A stretch of DNA of 64,000 nt from Priapulus caudatus (GCF_000485595.1 NW_014577619.1:92128-156127); one strand, 5' to 3'; positions 21,295 through 32,783 are shown, counted from the first letter of the stretch. A program made the numbers and translations. The notes: generated from the sequence alone by a model not told the origin.

Positions 21295-22105
21295 GTAAGT
21301 GCTAATTACGAGTGTGCTAATGATGAGTAAGTAATAATTACGATAATTTTCCAGTGTTTTCCTCACTTTCATGATACCTACCGTTATTGCTTGAGCAACA
21401 GCAATTGTCTAGAGTAAACGATAAAAATGTCTTACAAGCTTGGTATTTACCAAAACATGCAATTTCGAACTATTTTGGCAAACAAGCACCACGTAGCTGC
21501 CATAGACATCAATCCATCTCAAATGCGGTGGCATTTCCAAATTCGGCTGCAAATTACAAGTTCACACACTTAACGAATTTCGCAACACGATATTATTTTC
21601 ATTGTGTTACGATGTGTTCATATCCAATTTTCTATGTTATAACTGCTTTAAAGATTAGTGTTTTTAATGTTGGTGTAATCAGTGATATATCCGCTGTGAG
21701 GTGAGACAATATTTTGCTATGTTTTGTTCGGATTGAGTGTTTCTCAATGTTAAAAAAATTATTTATACAGCCCACTTTTTTATCGAGCCTCAAGGTTTTT
21801 CTTAATCTATGTCTGTGAAGGGAAAATTCATAGTAGAATTTACTTTTATTTTTATTGTGCAAGCCTATTTTGGGGGGGTTCGAAAAATCCCTTAACGCAA
21901 CTAATTAAACTGGAGTGGCGTAAGCCTAATAAAAATCATGCCTTAACTCTACCACCTCCTTTGTATTTAGATTACAATTAAGTGATTAGTAATGATCATG
22001 CTAAGTGTACAAATCAATCAACAAACAAGAAATAAGAAATTATGATGAACTGTTTCAGATATTAGCGTCAATAATTAATATTGAGTCAGTTGTTTGTCAT
22101 TGCAG
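21295..22105. other. Intron-like interval between duplicated exons, copy 1
   Basis: AT-rich, no exon. Present again with many single-base differences at 23621-24430. Confidence 0.5.
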
Positions 22106-22496
22106 AACACACGTGCTAAGTTTTGCCCAACCTATGACAGCATACTTTTATTCGGTTGCACCTTGCATCCTTACTGTTTTGATGTCGATGGTGCCTAGTA
22201 TAACAAAACGAAACAATGATTGTTGTCCAAGAACGTAAAGTTGATTCACAGAAAGCAACCACCACTACTTTACTTTAAATTTTATTTTTGTAGGGTTATA
22301 ACACCTCATCTATTCCTTGGAAATGAAACATCCGCCATTTTAGAGCCATTTTTGGAGGGAACGTTCGAGAAGTACATTGGAAATGAAATGGTGGAAGAGG
22401 CAACAACCACTGACAGTATAAGAGATACTGTTCTGGCCCTTGCGCATTTTGCACATGAACATACAAAGGGCAAGCTTATACTGACAGACCTTCAAG
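22106..22496 (+). pseudogene. Alpha-kinase exons, upstream duplicate
   Basis: A short exon after TTGCAG at 22100-22105 can be read as an alpha-kinase segment (AKF then YCFDVDG), with low confidence. The clear exon is 22294-22496 (acceptor TTGTAG, donor GTACAT): ITPHLFLGNETSAILEPFLE, then EGTFEKYIGN and AHFAHEHTKGKLILTDLQG. This is the alpha-kinase (MHCK/EF2K-type) core around the E-P-x3-G-x-F-x-K-Y and 'DLQG' motifs, where the Asp and Gln coordinate ATP-Mg. It duplicates 24723-24925 with few differences. No downstream alpha-kinase exons follow this copy, so it is probably a dead duplicate or a haplotype artefact. Confidence 0.8.
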
Positions 22497-22513
22497 GTAC
22501 ATAGCATAGAGCA

Positions 22514-22752
22514 TAGATACTACCCCAAGGGGATTGCTAACTTACGGTTTGCCGCTTGGAACCGCCAGTGTTGCGACGGGGACCAACGCGGCGGCTAGGC
22601 GAACTATAATAAATGGCTGCATCGACGCATAGATACTAGTTATCTATGCTAACAATCTCGATACTAGTTATCTATGCTAACAATCTCGATACTAGTTATC
22701 TTATCTATTATCTATGTAGATACTAGTTACTACACCAAGGGGTAGTATCTAT
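22514..22752. mobile_element. 239-bp foldback/MITE with 14-bp perfect TIRs
   Basis: ATAGATACTACCCC at the left and GGGGTAGTATCTAT at the right are perfect inverted repeats. Inside are two to three tandem copies of a 28-bp unit (ACTAGTTATCTATGCTAACA). The insertion is absent from the corresponding place in the second duplicate (after 24935), where the flanking CATAGAG runs on into other sequence. Confidence 0.75.
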
Positions 22753-23006
22753 GATCGACGTGCTAAGCATCATAAGTTGGAGAGGTGGAAAGAACTGCTG
22801 TGTGCTGGGATGCAAAAATTCCCAAGGGAAAACTTATAGCAGGACGCCAGCGATTAGCTATATGTCTTTCCCCAAGGACACTTCTGACAACCATGAGTGG
22901 AGGGAAAAGTTGCGAATAGCTGTCGCTAGACAGGATCGGAAGTTTAATCCGGCAAAGCACCACATCTGTACTGATCACTTTGAGAGATCACACTTGCTGT
23001 TCAGTG
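22751..23006 (+). CDS. THAP zinc-finger exon
   Basis: A THAP domain (C2CH zinc finger, sequence-specific DNA binding, found in P-element and Kolobok transposases and in host THAP proteins). Seen: CCVLGC at residue 16, aromatic-rich centre, MSFPKD, HEWREKL with the conserved Trp, and HHICTDHF closing the C-x4-C-x45-C-x2-H core. Donor GTAAGC at 23007 follows FSG. The frame has no stop from 22751. The only ATG overlaps the end of the MITE at 22752, so the true start may be an upstream exon. The transposase exon 23296 lies 290 bp downstream, an arrangement expected of a THAP-containing transposase. Confidence 0.88.
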
Positions 23007-23164
23007 GTAAGCTTTACTAATCATTGTATAGGTACACTGATACAGTCCTATGAAATATAATTGTAATATACATGTCAATGTCCACACAGCAGCTCTCATA
23101 GTCAATGCTATGGTAGTAGAGGGTTAGTCCACTGGTAGCACTGCGAGTTAACTTTCCACACTAT

Positions 23165-23290
23165 ATCTATTTGCTGAGTGCTAAGCAGAGTGTGTACCAT
23201 TTTTCAAGTCTTTTGTGTGACCCGGTTTTAGAGTCAAACCCCCGACCACCCACATGCGAGGCTTCACAATAGGCCACACAATAGCGTATA
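23165..23290 (-). mobile_element. tRNA-derived SINE, copy 2
   Basis: Same element as at 20800-20930 with several substitutions (B-box region GGTTTGACTC). It lies directly before the transposase exon in both places, so it was duplicated with it. Confidence 0.6.
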
Positions 23291-23295
23291 GTGCA

Positions 23296-23620
23296 GCGCC
23301 TCTATGTGCATGAAGCAGTCGACAAATTTTGGCAAGAAATGGTTAAATGTGAATTAACCAAACGACAGGGGAAACCAGTTGTGGTAGCAGGTGATGCCCG
23401 GATGGACAGCCCTGGTCACAGTGCAAAGTATTGCACTACACCACAATGGATGCCACCAACCACATAATACGGATGTTAGCAACGTGATGTTCGAGAAACG
23501 CGCGATGAAGAGTACAACATGGAGGCACTTGTTTCGTGCGAGGATTAGATTTCCTCATGAGAAATCTCGACATAAAGGAAATCGTGACAGATCAACATCC
23601 TCAAATCACTTCGATGATAA
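23296..23620 (+). pseudogene. Transposase exon, copy 2
   Basis: Duplicate of 20954-21294 with numerous single-base deletions. DSPGHSAKYCT is in frame here with GDARM, but one missing base at about 23437 shifts the next part. Donor GTAAGT at 23621. The interval to 24620 repeats the copy-1 intron with the same kind of single-base indels. Confidence 0.65.
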
Positions 23621-24620
23621 GTAAGTTCTAATTACGAGTGTGCTAATGATGAGTAAGTCATATTACGATAATGTCTCCAGTCGTTTTCCCACTTTCATGA
23701 TACCTACCGTTATTGCTTGAGCAACAGCCATTGTCTAGAGCAACGATAAAATGTCTTACAAGATTGGTATTACCGAAAAACATGCAATTTTCGAAACTAT
23801 TTTGGCAAACTAGCACCACGTAGCTGCCATAGACCATGCAATCCATCTCAAATGCTGGTGGCATTTCTCAATTCCGGCTGCAATTACAAGTTCACAACAC
23901 TTAACGAATTTCGCAACACGATATTATTTTCATTGTGTTACGATGTGTTCATATCCAATTTTCTATGTTATAACTGCTTAAAAGATTAGTGTTTTTAATG
24001 TTGGAGTAATCAGTGATATATCCGCTGTGAGGTGAGACAATATTTTGCTGTTTTGTTCGGATTGAGTGTTTCTCAATGTTAAAAAAATTATTTATACAGC
24101 CCACTTTTTTATCGAGCCTCAAGGTTTTTTTAATCTATGTCTGTGAAGGGAAAATTCATAGTAGTATTTACTTTTATTTTTATTGTGCAAGCCTATTTTG
24201 GGGGGGTTCGAAAAATCCCTTAACGCAACTAATTAAACTGGAGTGGCGTAAGCCTAATAAAAAATCTTCCTAACTCTACCACCTCCTTTGTGTTTAGATT
24301 ACAAGTGATTAGTAATGATCATGCTAAGTGTACAAATCAATCAACAAACAAGAAATAAGAAATTATGATGAACTGTTTCAGATATTAGCGTCAATAATTA
24401 ATATTGAGTCAGATTGTTTGTCATTGCAGAACACGCTGCTAAGTTTGCCCAACTATGACAGCATACTTTTTATTCGGTTGCACCTTGCATCCTTACTGTT
24501 TTGATGTCGATGTGCCTAGTATAACAAAATGAAACAATGATTGTTGTCCAAGAACCGTAAAGTTTATTCACAGAAAGCAACCACCACATACTTTACTTTA
24601 AATTTTTATTTTGTAGGTTA

Positions 24621-24699
24621 NNNNNNNNNNNNNNNNNNNNNNNNNNNNNNNNNNNNNNNNNNNNNNNNNNNNNNNNNNNNNNNNNNNNNNNNNNNNNNN
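24621..24699. other. Assembly gap (79 N)
   Basis: Runs of N interrupt the second duplicate just before the alpha-kinase exon. The bases on both sides repeat the same intron end (TACTTTAAATTTTTATTTTG-type), so the gap may be an artificial join of two overlapping ends. Confidence 0.95.
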
Positions 24700-24722
24700 T
24701 ACTTTAAATTTTATTTTTGTAG

Positions 24723-27700
24723 GGTTATAACACCTCATCTATTCCTTGGAAATGAAACATCCGCCATTTTAGAGCCATTTTTGGAGGGAACATTCGAGAA
24801 GTACATTGGAAATGAAATGGTGGAAGAGGCAACAACCACTGACAGTATAAGAGATGCTGTTCTGGCCTTTGCGCATTTTGCACATGAACATACAAAGGGC
24901 AAGCTTATGCTGACAGACCTTCAAGGTACATAGCATAGAGTAATGGGTGAAGTTGAACCCACACTACTTTTTCAATGAGTTGTAACATTACAGAATATAT
25001 ATTTCATTTCTTACTTTGCTAATTTGGTATACATTCACAGCAGGAATGTTATGAATTTATTTGCATGTAAGCTGCATGTATACAGTGGACCACACATAAG
25101 TTGTATTGGTCGGGACTATAACAATTATGATACGACTTATGCGATGGTATTCCATTGTAACTAAAAATTCGGACCAACAAAATGTATGTGAGATAGGCGA
25201 AGATACGAATTACAGATACCATTTATAAAGGTTCATAAGGCAGGCCCGTAGGGTGGTCATTAATGTAAGGGGTTCGCTCGAGCCGTACTTAACGTGCGTT
25301 TTGGCTTTAGATGCTTTCTTGTGCACACTCAGTAGTTTTAGAGCACTAATGGTTTCTTAGGAGTCAGCTGGAGTTTAGACAGCAACATTGCTGAGACATG
25401 GGACGAGCCGAGCCGAGCTGAGCGAGGTGGAACAATTATTGGGACAGTCTGAGTGAAAATGTATGATTTAGGCAAATATACGAGTAAGAAGACGAGTTAT
25501 AAGGGGTCGACTGTATTAAATGTATTTAGTACAGCACAGCATTTTGCTTGTATGTAGAACTTTCGTACAATTCTTTTTTCAGGTGTTGGTAACTTTCTCA
25601 CAGACATTGAAGTTGCCACAGCTGAAATGCTAAAAGAAGATGGCAGCCTGTAAGTGTTAACTTCGTACCATACAAGGCTAATGTAGACTGTACCCTGACA
25701 CTGTTCCCAGTGTGGTCTTCCTAATCTTTCTGATAGTTTTTTCGACATTGATGATTTGTCACACCCAAATTATTTTTTCCCCCTTCAGGCCTCTACTACT
25801 TTCCAAGACGCCAATACTCAACTTCCTCCTCAACGCACTGCTAAGAACTCTCGTCCTAGGAATAAATTGAAATTCCTTTTGAGTAACTTTAATAGCATCA
25901 AAGGTGATGCTAACCCAGCATTTCTCAACCTAATTAATGACCACTTGCCAGATATCGTTCTTGGCACTGAATCTAAACTTGACCCCTCTATCCCATCCAG
26001 TGAGGTATTCCCCGATAACTTCAATGTTTATAGGAAAGATCGTAACCGTCATGGGGGTGGCGTTTTTATTGCTGTTAAAAAATCCATTTCTAGCTCTTTA
26101 ATTACCTCCTTTGATGAACAAGGAGCTGAACTTACTTGGGTGAAGCTAAATATTAAGAATTCTAAGCCCTTCTACTCTATGATTGGGTATAGGCACCCTC
26201 TTGAGCAACTCACTGGAATCGCAAATTCTGTGAACGCCTTCTTCTCTCGTCATGATGAGTCTTATCCACCTACACTCATTTGTGGTGACTTTAATTTGCC
26301 CGGAATTGATTGGCAGTCCTATTCAGTGACTGGCCAACGAGATACCCAATTATGTAGTCAACTGCTCGATTTGTGTACTAGTCATTCCCTGACTCAACTT
26401 GTCACTCAGCCTACTCGATGTACTGAAACATGTAGCAACATCCTTGATCTAGTATTTACTAATTTTCCCAATTTGGTTTCATCTATATCTGTGGTCCCTG
26501 GTATTAGTGACCATGATTGTGATTTAATTTAGATCTTTATCCAGTTAAAGCAGCTAATTTAGGAACTCGAGAGATTCCTCTCTTTGATAAGGCTGATAAA
26601 GAGGCACTTTTAAATCACTTTACTGAGTTTAATGCCTCATACTTTTCCAGTGATCCGAAAGAATGATCCCTTGAATCTAATTGGTTGCTAATTAAACAGG
26701 CTATCATCTCGGGTGTAAACTCCTATGTCCCTCGTAAGGTTATCCGTAATAAGGCTTCAGTCCCTTGGTTGTCCTCCTCCTTAAAGAAATCTATGAGGAA
26801 GAGGGATCGCTTGTTTCAAAGGGCCAGGCATTCAAAAACGCCCGCTAGCTGGTCTAGATATCGCAATCAAAGAAATTTTGTCTCGCAATTAAATCGTAAA
26901 CTCCATCGAAGTTTTCTAAATGGTATTGTTTGTGATAAACTTGCAGATGAAGATGCAAAACCTTTCTGGAGGTTTATGAAGTGTAAAAAACGGGAAACTG
27001 GTATCCCATCTCTTCTCCGTGATGATGGTATTTCCTGCGAGTCTCCTGCATCGAAAGCATGTTTGCTAAGTAATCAATTCAAATCGGTTTTCACTACTTC
27101 TTGTGTAACACCTACTCCAACTTTAAATTATAAGTTCCCCCTGATGAGCAAAATTGTTATATCCCTAAGTGGCGTATGCTCGGTACTTAAGAATATATCT
27201 CCACATAAGGCTGCTGGTCCCGATAAGGTGCCTGGTTTTATTCTGCATCATTTTGCGCATGAGCTTGGGCCTTCTCTACACAATTTGTTTTGTCAGTCAT
27301 ACGATCTAGGTTCTCTTCCTTTTGATTGGAAAAAGGCTCTTATAACCCCAGTTTATAAAGGTGGTGGATCTTCCCTTGCGTCAAATTATCGCCCAATATC
27401 TTTGACTTCTCTTTGCTCTAAGGCATTTGAGCATATAGTCTACTCTTCTGTTATGAACCATTTCGATAGGCATGATATCCTGTCCCATCATCAACATGGG
27501 TTTCGGCACGGGTTTTCTACAGTTACCCAGTTAATCAACGTTTTTCATGACTGGACACTAAGTCTTGACAAGTCTCAGCAGGTTGATGCAGTATTCCTAG
27601 ATTTTAGTAAGGCCTTTGATAGGGTTCCTCATGACCTTTTAATCTTCAAACTTGGTCACTTGGGTTTGGATACTACTACGTTAAAATGGATCTCTGACTT

Positions 27701-29084
27701 TTTGAAGGATAGATCTCAAATTGTCTGTGTTAACGGCAGCATGTCGGATGTGGCCGCTGCCACATCAGGTATACCTTAAGGTTCAGTGCTTGGTCCACTG
27801 CTGTTCTTATCCTTTATAAATGATTTGTTGGCGGAAACTGACCCTTCTACTTCTATTCGCCTCTTTGCTGACGACGCTGTTCTGTACCGCACCATCTACA
27901 ATAAGAGTGACCAGTTAGCCCTCCAGAGGGTCCTTACTCGTACTGAGAAGTGGGCAACATCATGGGGTATGTCATTCAATGCAGAAAAGTGTAAAATTCT
28001 TCGCATTACTCGCTCCAAATCACCCTTGACTTTTACTTACTCGTTGTATCATAAATATCTATCTCTTACCCCTACTTACAAATATTTGGGTGTTATTATT
28101 AGTAACGATCTTCGCTGGAATGCCCACATTGACTACATTTGTAAGAAAGCGTCCCGATCTTTCGGCATGCTACGGCGTAATCTTAGCTTTTGCTGACTCT
28201 AAAACTCGGTCCCTAGCTTTCAAAACTATGGTTCTGCCCATATTAGAATATGCTTCGCCAGCCTGGTGCCCCTATAGACTTCAGAACTGCTCTAGATTGG
28301 ACACCATTCAGCATAGAGCTGCGAGATGGGTCTCCAGAAACTATGATGATAGTACTGATGTTGTTTTGGCTCGTCTTGAATGGCCTCCTCTTCGTGTCCG
28401 CTTTCTTCACTCAAAACTCATATAACTTTCTATAAAATTTATCATGGTGAGATGAAAATTTGCATTCCTTCTTGCTTAATGAAGCCTGTTCGCTGCACCC
28501 GCTCATCTGAGCGTGATCACTGTTTTCGGCATGTACAAACTTCTAAGGATCCTTTTAAGTTTAGCTTCTTTGTCTCTGTGATTCCGTATTGGAATTCACT
28601 GCCTTCATCCTTAGTAAATAGCAAATTCACAACTTTTTCCGCTGCGATCCGCAGTGTGGATCTACCAACTTGATCCACTCTCTCCATCTTCGTTATACTC
28701 TCCAGGACTTTTGAAGATTATCACTTATGAGGTTACAAGTAGTAAACTAACATTTTTAACAATATTTTTGTATAAGGTTATAATCAAGCACGATTATAAT
28801 GTTAAGAATCAAAATTTTTTAATTACTCAGAAGTATCATTTGTAATTTTTATTAACATAACAATTTTTGTTTTCAACAGGCTGTTTGCTGCTGGAAATTG
28901 TTCGAAGCTAGCTATAGCCAACTTTGAAAGAACACACACCTGCAACAATATCTGTGTTCAGCTAGGTTTGAAAGGCAAATTTATGTTGCTGTGGTGCCAA
29001 AGATTCGCCATAGGTATTTGTATGTATAACACAGGTATGAAACAAAAACCAAGGCATAGCCATTGCCTCCAACTAGTGAAATAA
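24723..29084 (+). CDS. Alpha-type protein kinase, three 3' exons (LINE in last intron)
   Basis: Three exons with matching phases: 24723-24925 (EPFLEGTFEKYIGN to LTDLQG, phase 1), 25583-25649 (GVGNFLTDIEVATAEMLKED, phase 2 end) and 28880-29084 (LLFAAGNCSKLAIANFERTH, then TCNNICVQLGLKGK and a tail to TAA). Joined, they give the end of an alpha-kinase: the catalytic D-x-Q-G block, the G-x-A/G-x-G loop (FAAGN) and the zinc-binding F-x3-H-x-C-x3-C signature. The family phosphorylates Ser/Thr in helical targets (MHCK, EF2K, TRPM channel kinases). All three exons are free of stops. A 2.9-kb LINE occupies the last intron. The N-terminal half would come from the duplicated region upstream and is not assembled cleanly. 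The 45 residues after KGK are not part of the family. Confidence 0.85.
25756..28673 (+). mobile_element. Jockey/CR1-type LINE ORF2 (endonuclease-RT), decayed, in alpha-kinase intron
   Basis: Apurinic-type endonuclease at 25860-26530: LLSNFNSIKGDAN, RKDRNRHGGGVFI, LICGDFNLPGIDW, then SDHD. The frame shifts at about 26525, a stop falls near 26664, and the reverse transcriptase follows: HKAAGPDKVPG, NYRPISLTSLCSK, HQHGFRHGFST, DFSKAFDRVPHD, then GIP-stop-GSVLGPLLF (Gln codon to TAA at 27777) and LFADDAVLYR. More frameshifts near 28188 and 28395 separate the C-terminal part (LEYASPAWCPY, SVIPYWNSLPSSLV). ORF1 is absent. The element lies in the same orientation as the kinase gene. No clear tail repeat or target duplication was found. 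Confidence 0.92.
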
Positions 29085-29165
29085 CACGTTAGTTGGAAAC
29101 CTGCACGATGTTAGAATTAAGTCAGTTGGTGGACCTTTTGTTCATAATACAATTTTTCTGATATT
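29085..29165. other. Alpha-kinase 3' flank
   Basis: No gene. AT-rich sequence up to a LINE fragment. Confidence 0.4.
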
Positions 29166-29320
29166 CAAGCAAAGAAGAAGATATTCTTAGACTCTACACT
29201 GTATTAATAAGATCTGTGCTTGAGTATGCCCCTGAGGTTTAGCACACTCAGCTGACAATGGAACAGATTAACACTACAGAGCACATTCAAAGAAAGGCAT
29301 TAGCAATACCTAAAATTACA
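29166..29320 (+). pseudogene. Short LINE RT C-terminal fragment
   Basis: Reads LRLYTVLIRSVLEYAPEV, a stop, then HTQLTMEQINTTEHIQRKAL. The 'LIRSVLEYA-P-W-T-L' phrase is the thumb region of CR1/Jockey-type ORF2. One in-frame TAG. Probably an old insertion. Confidence 0.7.
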
Positions 29321-29369
29321 ACGAGGCCCTTGTAGTAAGCAGCTGTCGTGTCTACATTGGACAACCTAA

Positions 29370-29546
29370 TGTTGTAGTAGTTTCTATCCTTGTATGAGGT
29401 GAGCCTCGTTCTGGGCTCCCGCAATATGGCGTTTCCTGAATAAAAGCAAGTCACATTTCTGTTGATTAAAATCGATTTTATTTGATCTTAGTTCGATCTG
29501 TTGGCATCAGCCGTGAATCAGTGTTCAACGATAGAAGAACATAACA
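29370..29546 (+). mobile_element. 5' LTR of a Ty3/gypsy (mag-like) element, about 177 bp
   Basis: Starts TGTTGTAG and ends ATAACA, with AATAAA near 29439 and the primer-binding site TTGGCGACGAGG directly after (29547). The short length fits mag-like gypsy elements. The 3' LTR is not present in recognisable form. Confidence 0.7.
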
Positions 29547-29568
29547 TTGGCGACGAGGTGAACTAGTC

Positions 29569-31215
29569 ATGGCAGCGATACAAGTTGAATTAGCGGCGGT
29601 AGAGAAATTTGAACCCGACGGCTTGACCTCAAGCCTCGCTCCAAAATGGCGGCAATGGAAAAGTTGTTCGAAATATACTGCCAGGTACGGTTATCGCAAA
29701 CGCAGCCCACAAGTGTGCACTCTTGCTGCATTGTGCCGGTGTTGAGGTGCAAGAACTGTTTGACACTGGTAGATCCAGGCACAAATCCTGCTGTCGACGA
29801 AGATCCGGGCGTGGATCAAGCCACCGCCTACGGGAAAGCTATCCGAACACTTGATGCACACTTTCTACCAAAGGTAAATGAACCGTTTGAAATGGGTTGC
29901 GGGGTTTGCAGCAAAAGGAGGATGAGTCGACGGATCAATTTGTGTCACGTTCTTAAAAATCAGGCTGCTCTGTGTAACTTTGCTAACCGAGACGTAGACA
30001 TAAGAGACCAGGTGATTGAAAAGTGCTACTCTGCTAAATTGAAAAGGAAATATTGAGAGGAGAATAATCTGACATTAAATCGCATTCTCGAAATGCAAGA
30101 CGAGAAGCAATCCGAACCGAGATGGCCAGGTAAATCAACTGGATGATGGCAGAAGTGACTACGCATTTCTCATCAGGCAAGTCAAGATAGGCGGAGTCAA
30201 TTTATAAATGTTAATCGACTCGTGTGCAAAGTGCAACGTCATCGACGAGGACACATGGAAGGCTTTAAAGTGGAGCTAAATCGACTGCAAGTCAGAAATA
30301 ACGCCAGCAGGACGGAAGTTGTATACGTATGCGTCAGAAAAAACATTATCTGTTAACACGTTCAACGCGAAACACGAGTATACTCGTTCGAACCTGCAAA
30401 ACGCACGGCCGCAAAACCACGTATACTCGTGGAAAAAAAATAAAATTAAAATAAATAAATTTGGAACGTTTACTATGTTCTCCTATAGATGGCATGGGCT
30501 GTACGCTTACAAATTCAACAGCGTCACTGTACAAACCCCAGTAGTAGATGACATAATTTATACAATACTTTACTGTTGTTTGGAACGTTATTTTGGGAGT
30601 TTTTGGGACTGAGGTAATGTGTTTCGTTCATCTCGCCAAAGGGCGTTTGACCGCCAGTTGTTGTAAAGTTGTTTTGATGTCTGAGAGTTGTGTTTGATTT
30701 GATTGATCACGGGGGATTGATTCCAGGTGTTGTTTTGATGTCTGAGAGTAAGTTTATATCTATATTATACTAACCACTAATTATAAATAATTTTATAGCT
30801 AGTTAAACCTGTCAAATGCATTTTGTCTAATCAGTGACTAAGCGGGAAAAACGCGAAAATCTCAGCACAGGGCGGTAGGTGCATTGTTAACCATGCATCG
30901 TTGAACGTGTTAAAGGTCGTTTCACGTGCGAAACTCGAGTCGGTGATCACGTGGTTCCCAGTGATTTCATTGTCGTAAAAGGGAAAGGTGTGCCACTGCT
31001 TGGAAAAGATACCACAATGAAACTGGGTATACTGAAAATAGGGGCTGATGTTATCAATAGGGCGGATGCGAGAGCTGTCACCGACAACGTGCGACATAAC
31101 AAGAACAAATTCCTGGTCGAACGATACCCTAATCTCTTTCGAGGTGTGGGGAAACTGAAAACCAAACAAGTGGAGCTACATATTGACCGGAAGGTGACTC
31201 CAGTAGCCCAGAATG
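29569..31215 (+). pseudogene. Ty3/gypsy gag-protease-RT start, split by a MITE
   Basis: Gag from ATG 29569 (MAAIQVELAAVEKFEPDGLT) with at least four frame changes; readable blocks are DPGTNPAVDEDPGVDQATAY, RTLDAHFLPKVNEPFE and KNQAALCNFANRDVDIRDQV. The aspartic protease at 30160-30350 reads AFLIRQVKIGGVNL, stop, MLIDSCAKCNVIDEDTWKAL; the catalytic D-S-G is D-S-C, so it is mutated. The 553-bp MITE at 30357-30909 interrupts it. The protease-RT linker continues at 30914 (FTCETRVGDHVVPSDFIVVK, GVPLLGKDTTMKLG, YPNLFRGVGKLK). RT proper, RNase H and integrase are lost. The zinc knuckle also seems deleted near 30110. Confidence 0.85.
30357..30909. mobile_element. piggyBac-like MITE with TTAA target duplication
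   Basis: TTAA at 30353-30356 and 30910-30913 flank TIRs CACGTTCAACG and CGTTGAACGTG (perfect 11 bp, 15 with the TTAA). Length 553 bp. TTAA specificity with CAC-type ends points to piggyBac, though only non-coding sequence is present. The palindrome ACGAGTATACTCGT follows the left TIR and recurs nearby. Removing the element plus one TTAA would restore the reading frame across the gypsy protease region exactly. Confidence 0.88.
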
Positions 31216-32100
31216 CGTCCGATGTTAACCGTGCACGTACAGTAGCTAGTAGTCAACAAGTGCTAGAGTAGTCAAGTAAAGTAAAGTCGAGTAATGCTGC
31301 CCGTTAGTCGAGTCGGAATAATAGGTACGTTACGGTTACAGCGAGATTGAAATATGTCAGACTAACATTATAATAGTGTATTAGTGTTCTGTAGCTGTAC
31401 CTAGCTGTATGTGTAGCTGTATGTGTAGGTAGCTGTAGCTGTAGGTAGCTGTATGTGTAGGTAGTGTATATGTACGTGTACACATTTTGTACACCAGGGG
31501 TCGCCACCACGAGGACGACGCTCGTTAGACAGTCTACGATATAGCGAAGTGATCTGCTGATGCAGATGGCTGTAGGCCTACACTAAGAGCGTAGTAATTA
31601 TTAGTTCGCATGTTACGGTGGCGTGATGGTCTTACGCGTCGAATCGCGCGCGATGATGACTCGAGTCTGGCTCAGAGCGAACGTGCTGTAACAGTTGCTG
31701 TGTAATTGGTTAATGTGTTAACTGCTTGTTTAGTATGCATTACCGAATAAATACTTATTACTTTCTACTTATCACTTTTGACTTTGTGACCGCCCCCCCC
31801 CCCAACTCCGTATTTCTCACTGGACGACCGGAACGCCCCCCTACCTTTTTTATCGGCACTCGGGTGTTTGGCTGCCTCTGCCTTGTCGCGATCCTTGTGA
31901 TCGAATCGGAAAGGACAGGGAGTAACGGCCCTGTCAGGTCCGCCTGTTGCGACAACGGCAACCGGACTATACCACGGCCAATGGTAGTCGGGTAGTTAGG
32001 TAGGGAAGGAGAGAGCGGAAATCCGTTACAGTGGCTTGTACTTGGCACCCTCCTAGCGCAGGGCTTGGAGAGCCGCAGAGGAAAGCCGTCATCAGACAGC
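31216..32100. other. Non-coding interval with GTAGCTGTATGT repeats
   Basis: 31385-31470 holds imperfect repeats of GTAGCTGTATGTGTAG. An AATAAA lies near 31746. It may be an LTR end of the gypsy or another element, but no partner LTR was seen. A C10 run is at about 31793. Confidence 0.45.
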
Positions 32101-32101
32101 G

Positions 32102-32516
32102 GTGGACAAAGCAGTGAGTGCAGAGAAGAAGGTGAGAGAGAAGGAAGTGGAGGCCCTTAAGCAGAAGGTAGGGGCATTGGAGGCCCTGCTGGAGGAAGCG
32201 AAGGACTTGGCAAAGGACCCTCTGCAGGCATTGAAGGATGGGGAAATTGCCGGCTATATATATCGAGGATATATCGTGCGTATTGTGCGTCAGGTACTGT
32301 AAAAAGTAGCTGTTTCTGACCCTACCATCCACAATAATTGATGTGGAGAAGGGTTTTAGCAGACAAAATTTGGTTAAAACAGCTCTGAGAAATAACCTGA
32401 AAACAGAGTGTTTGTGACATTCTAACCATCAAAATTGAAGGCCCAGAAGAAGAGATGTTTGACTTTGAAAAGTGCTATGTCCAGTGGTGTGCCAAAAAAG
32501 GATCCTGTCAGCAATA
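32102..32516 (+). pseudogene. hAT transposase C-terminal fragment plus coiled coil, copy 1
   Basis: A coiled coil (AEKKVREKEVEALKQKVG, EALLEEAKDLAKDPLQALK) ends at a stop at 32302. After that, FSRQNLVKTALRNNLKTE and, following a frame change, IKIEGPEEEMFDFEKCYVQW, with a TAA after KKGSCQQ at 32517. 'IxIEGP-x4-FDF-x5-W' is the C-terminal dimerisation phrase of hAT transposases. Copy 2 at 60736-61179 is nearly identical but carries an AATC microsatellite inside. Confidence 0.6.
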
Positions 32517-32783
32517 AAGAAAAAAATTCAGACAATATGAATGTCTCTGTCAGTCAGTCAGAGTCATGGTGGTGAATCATAGTGTAAGACTGTAGTTTTC
32601 TACTTCATGCATATAAATGTTTGTGAACAAATAAAGAAAAGAAAAATTATTTATCACCTTTTTGTGTTCAGAAAATGTTAGGCAACAGATGTGGCTAACA
32701 GGAATCCAAATTGGCTAATGAAAATTGATTCTGGCTAATTGTTTGGCTACAGAAAAAAAATACTAGCTAGGGCCCTGGGGAGC

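Noticed and set aside
24621-24699. The long ORF spanning the N gap
   Set aside because: Its length depends on unknown bases and intron sequence. Only the alpha-kinase exon from 24723 is supported.
31839-32048. Minus-strand ORF of about 96 codons near 31758-32048
   Set aside because: Arg/Pro-rich low-complexity shadow without homology or splice context.
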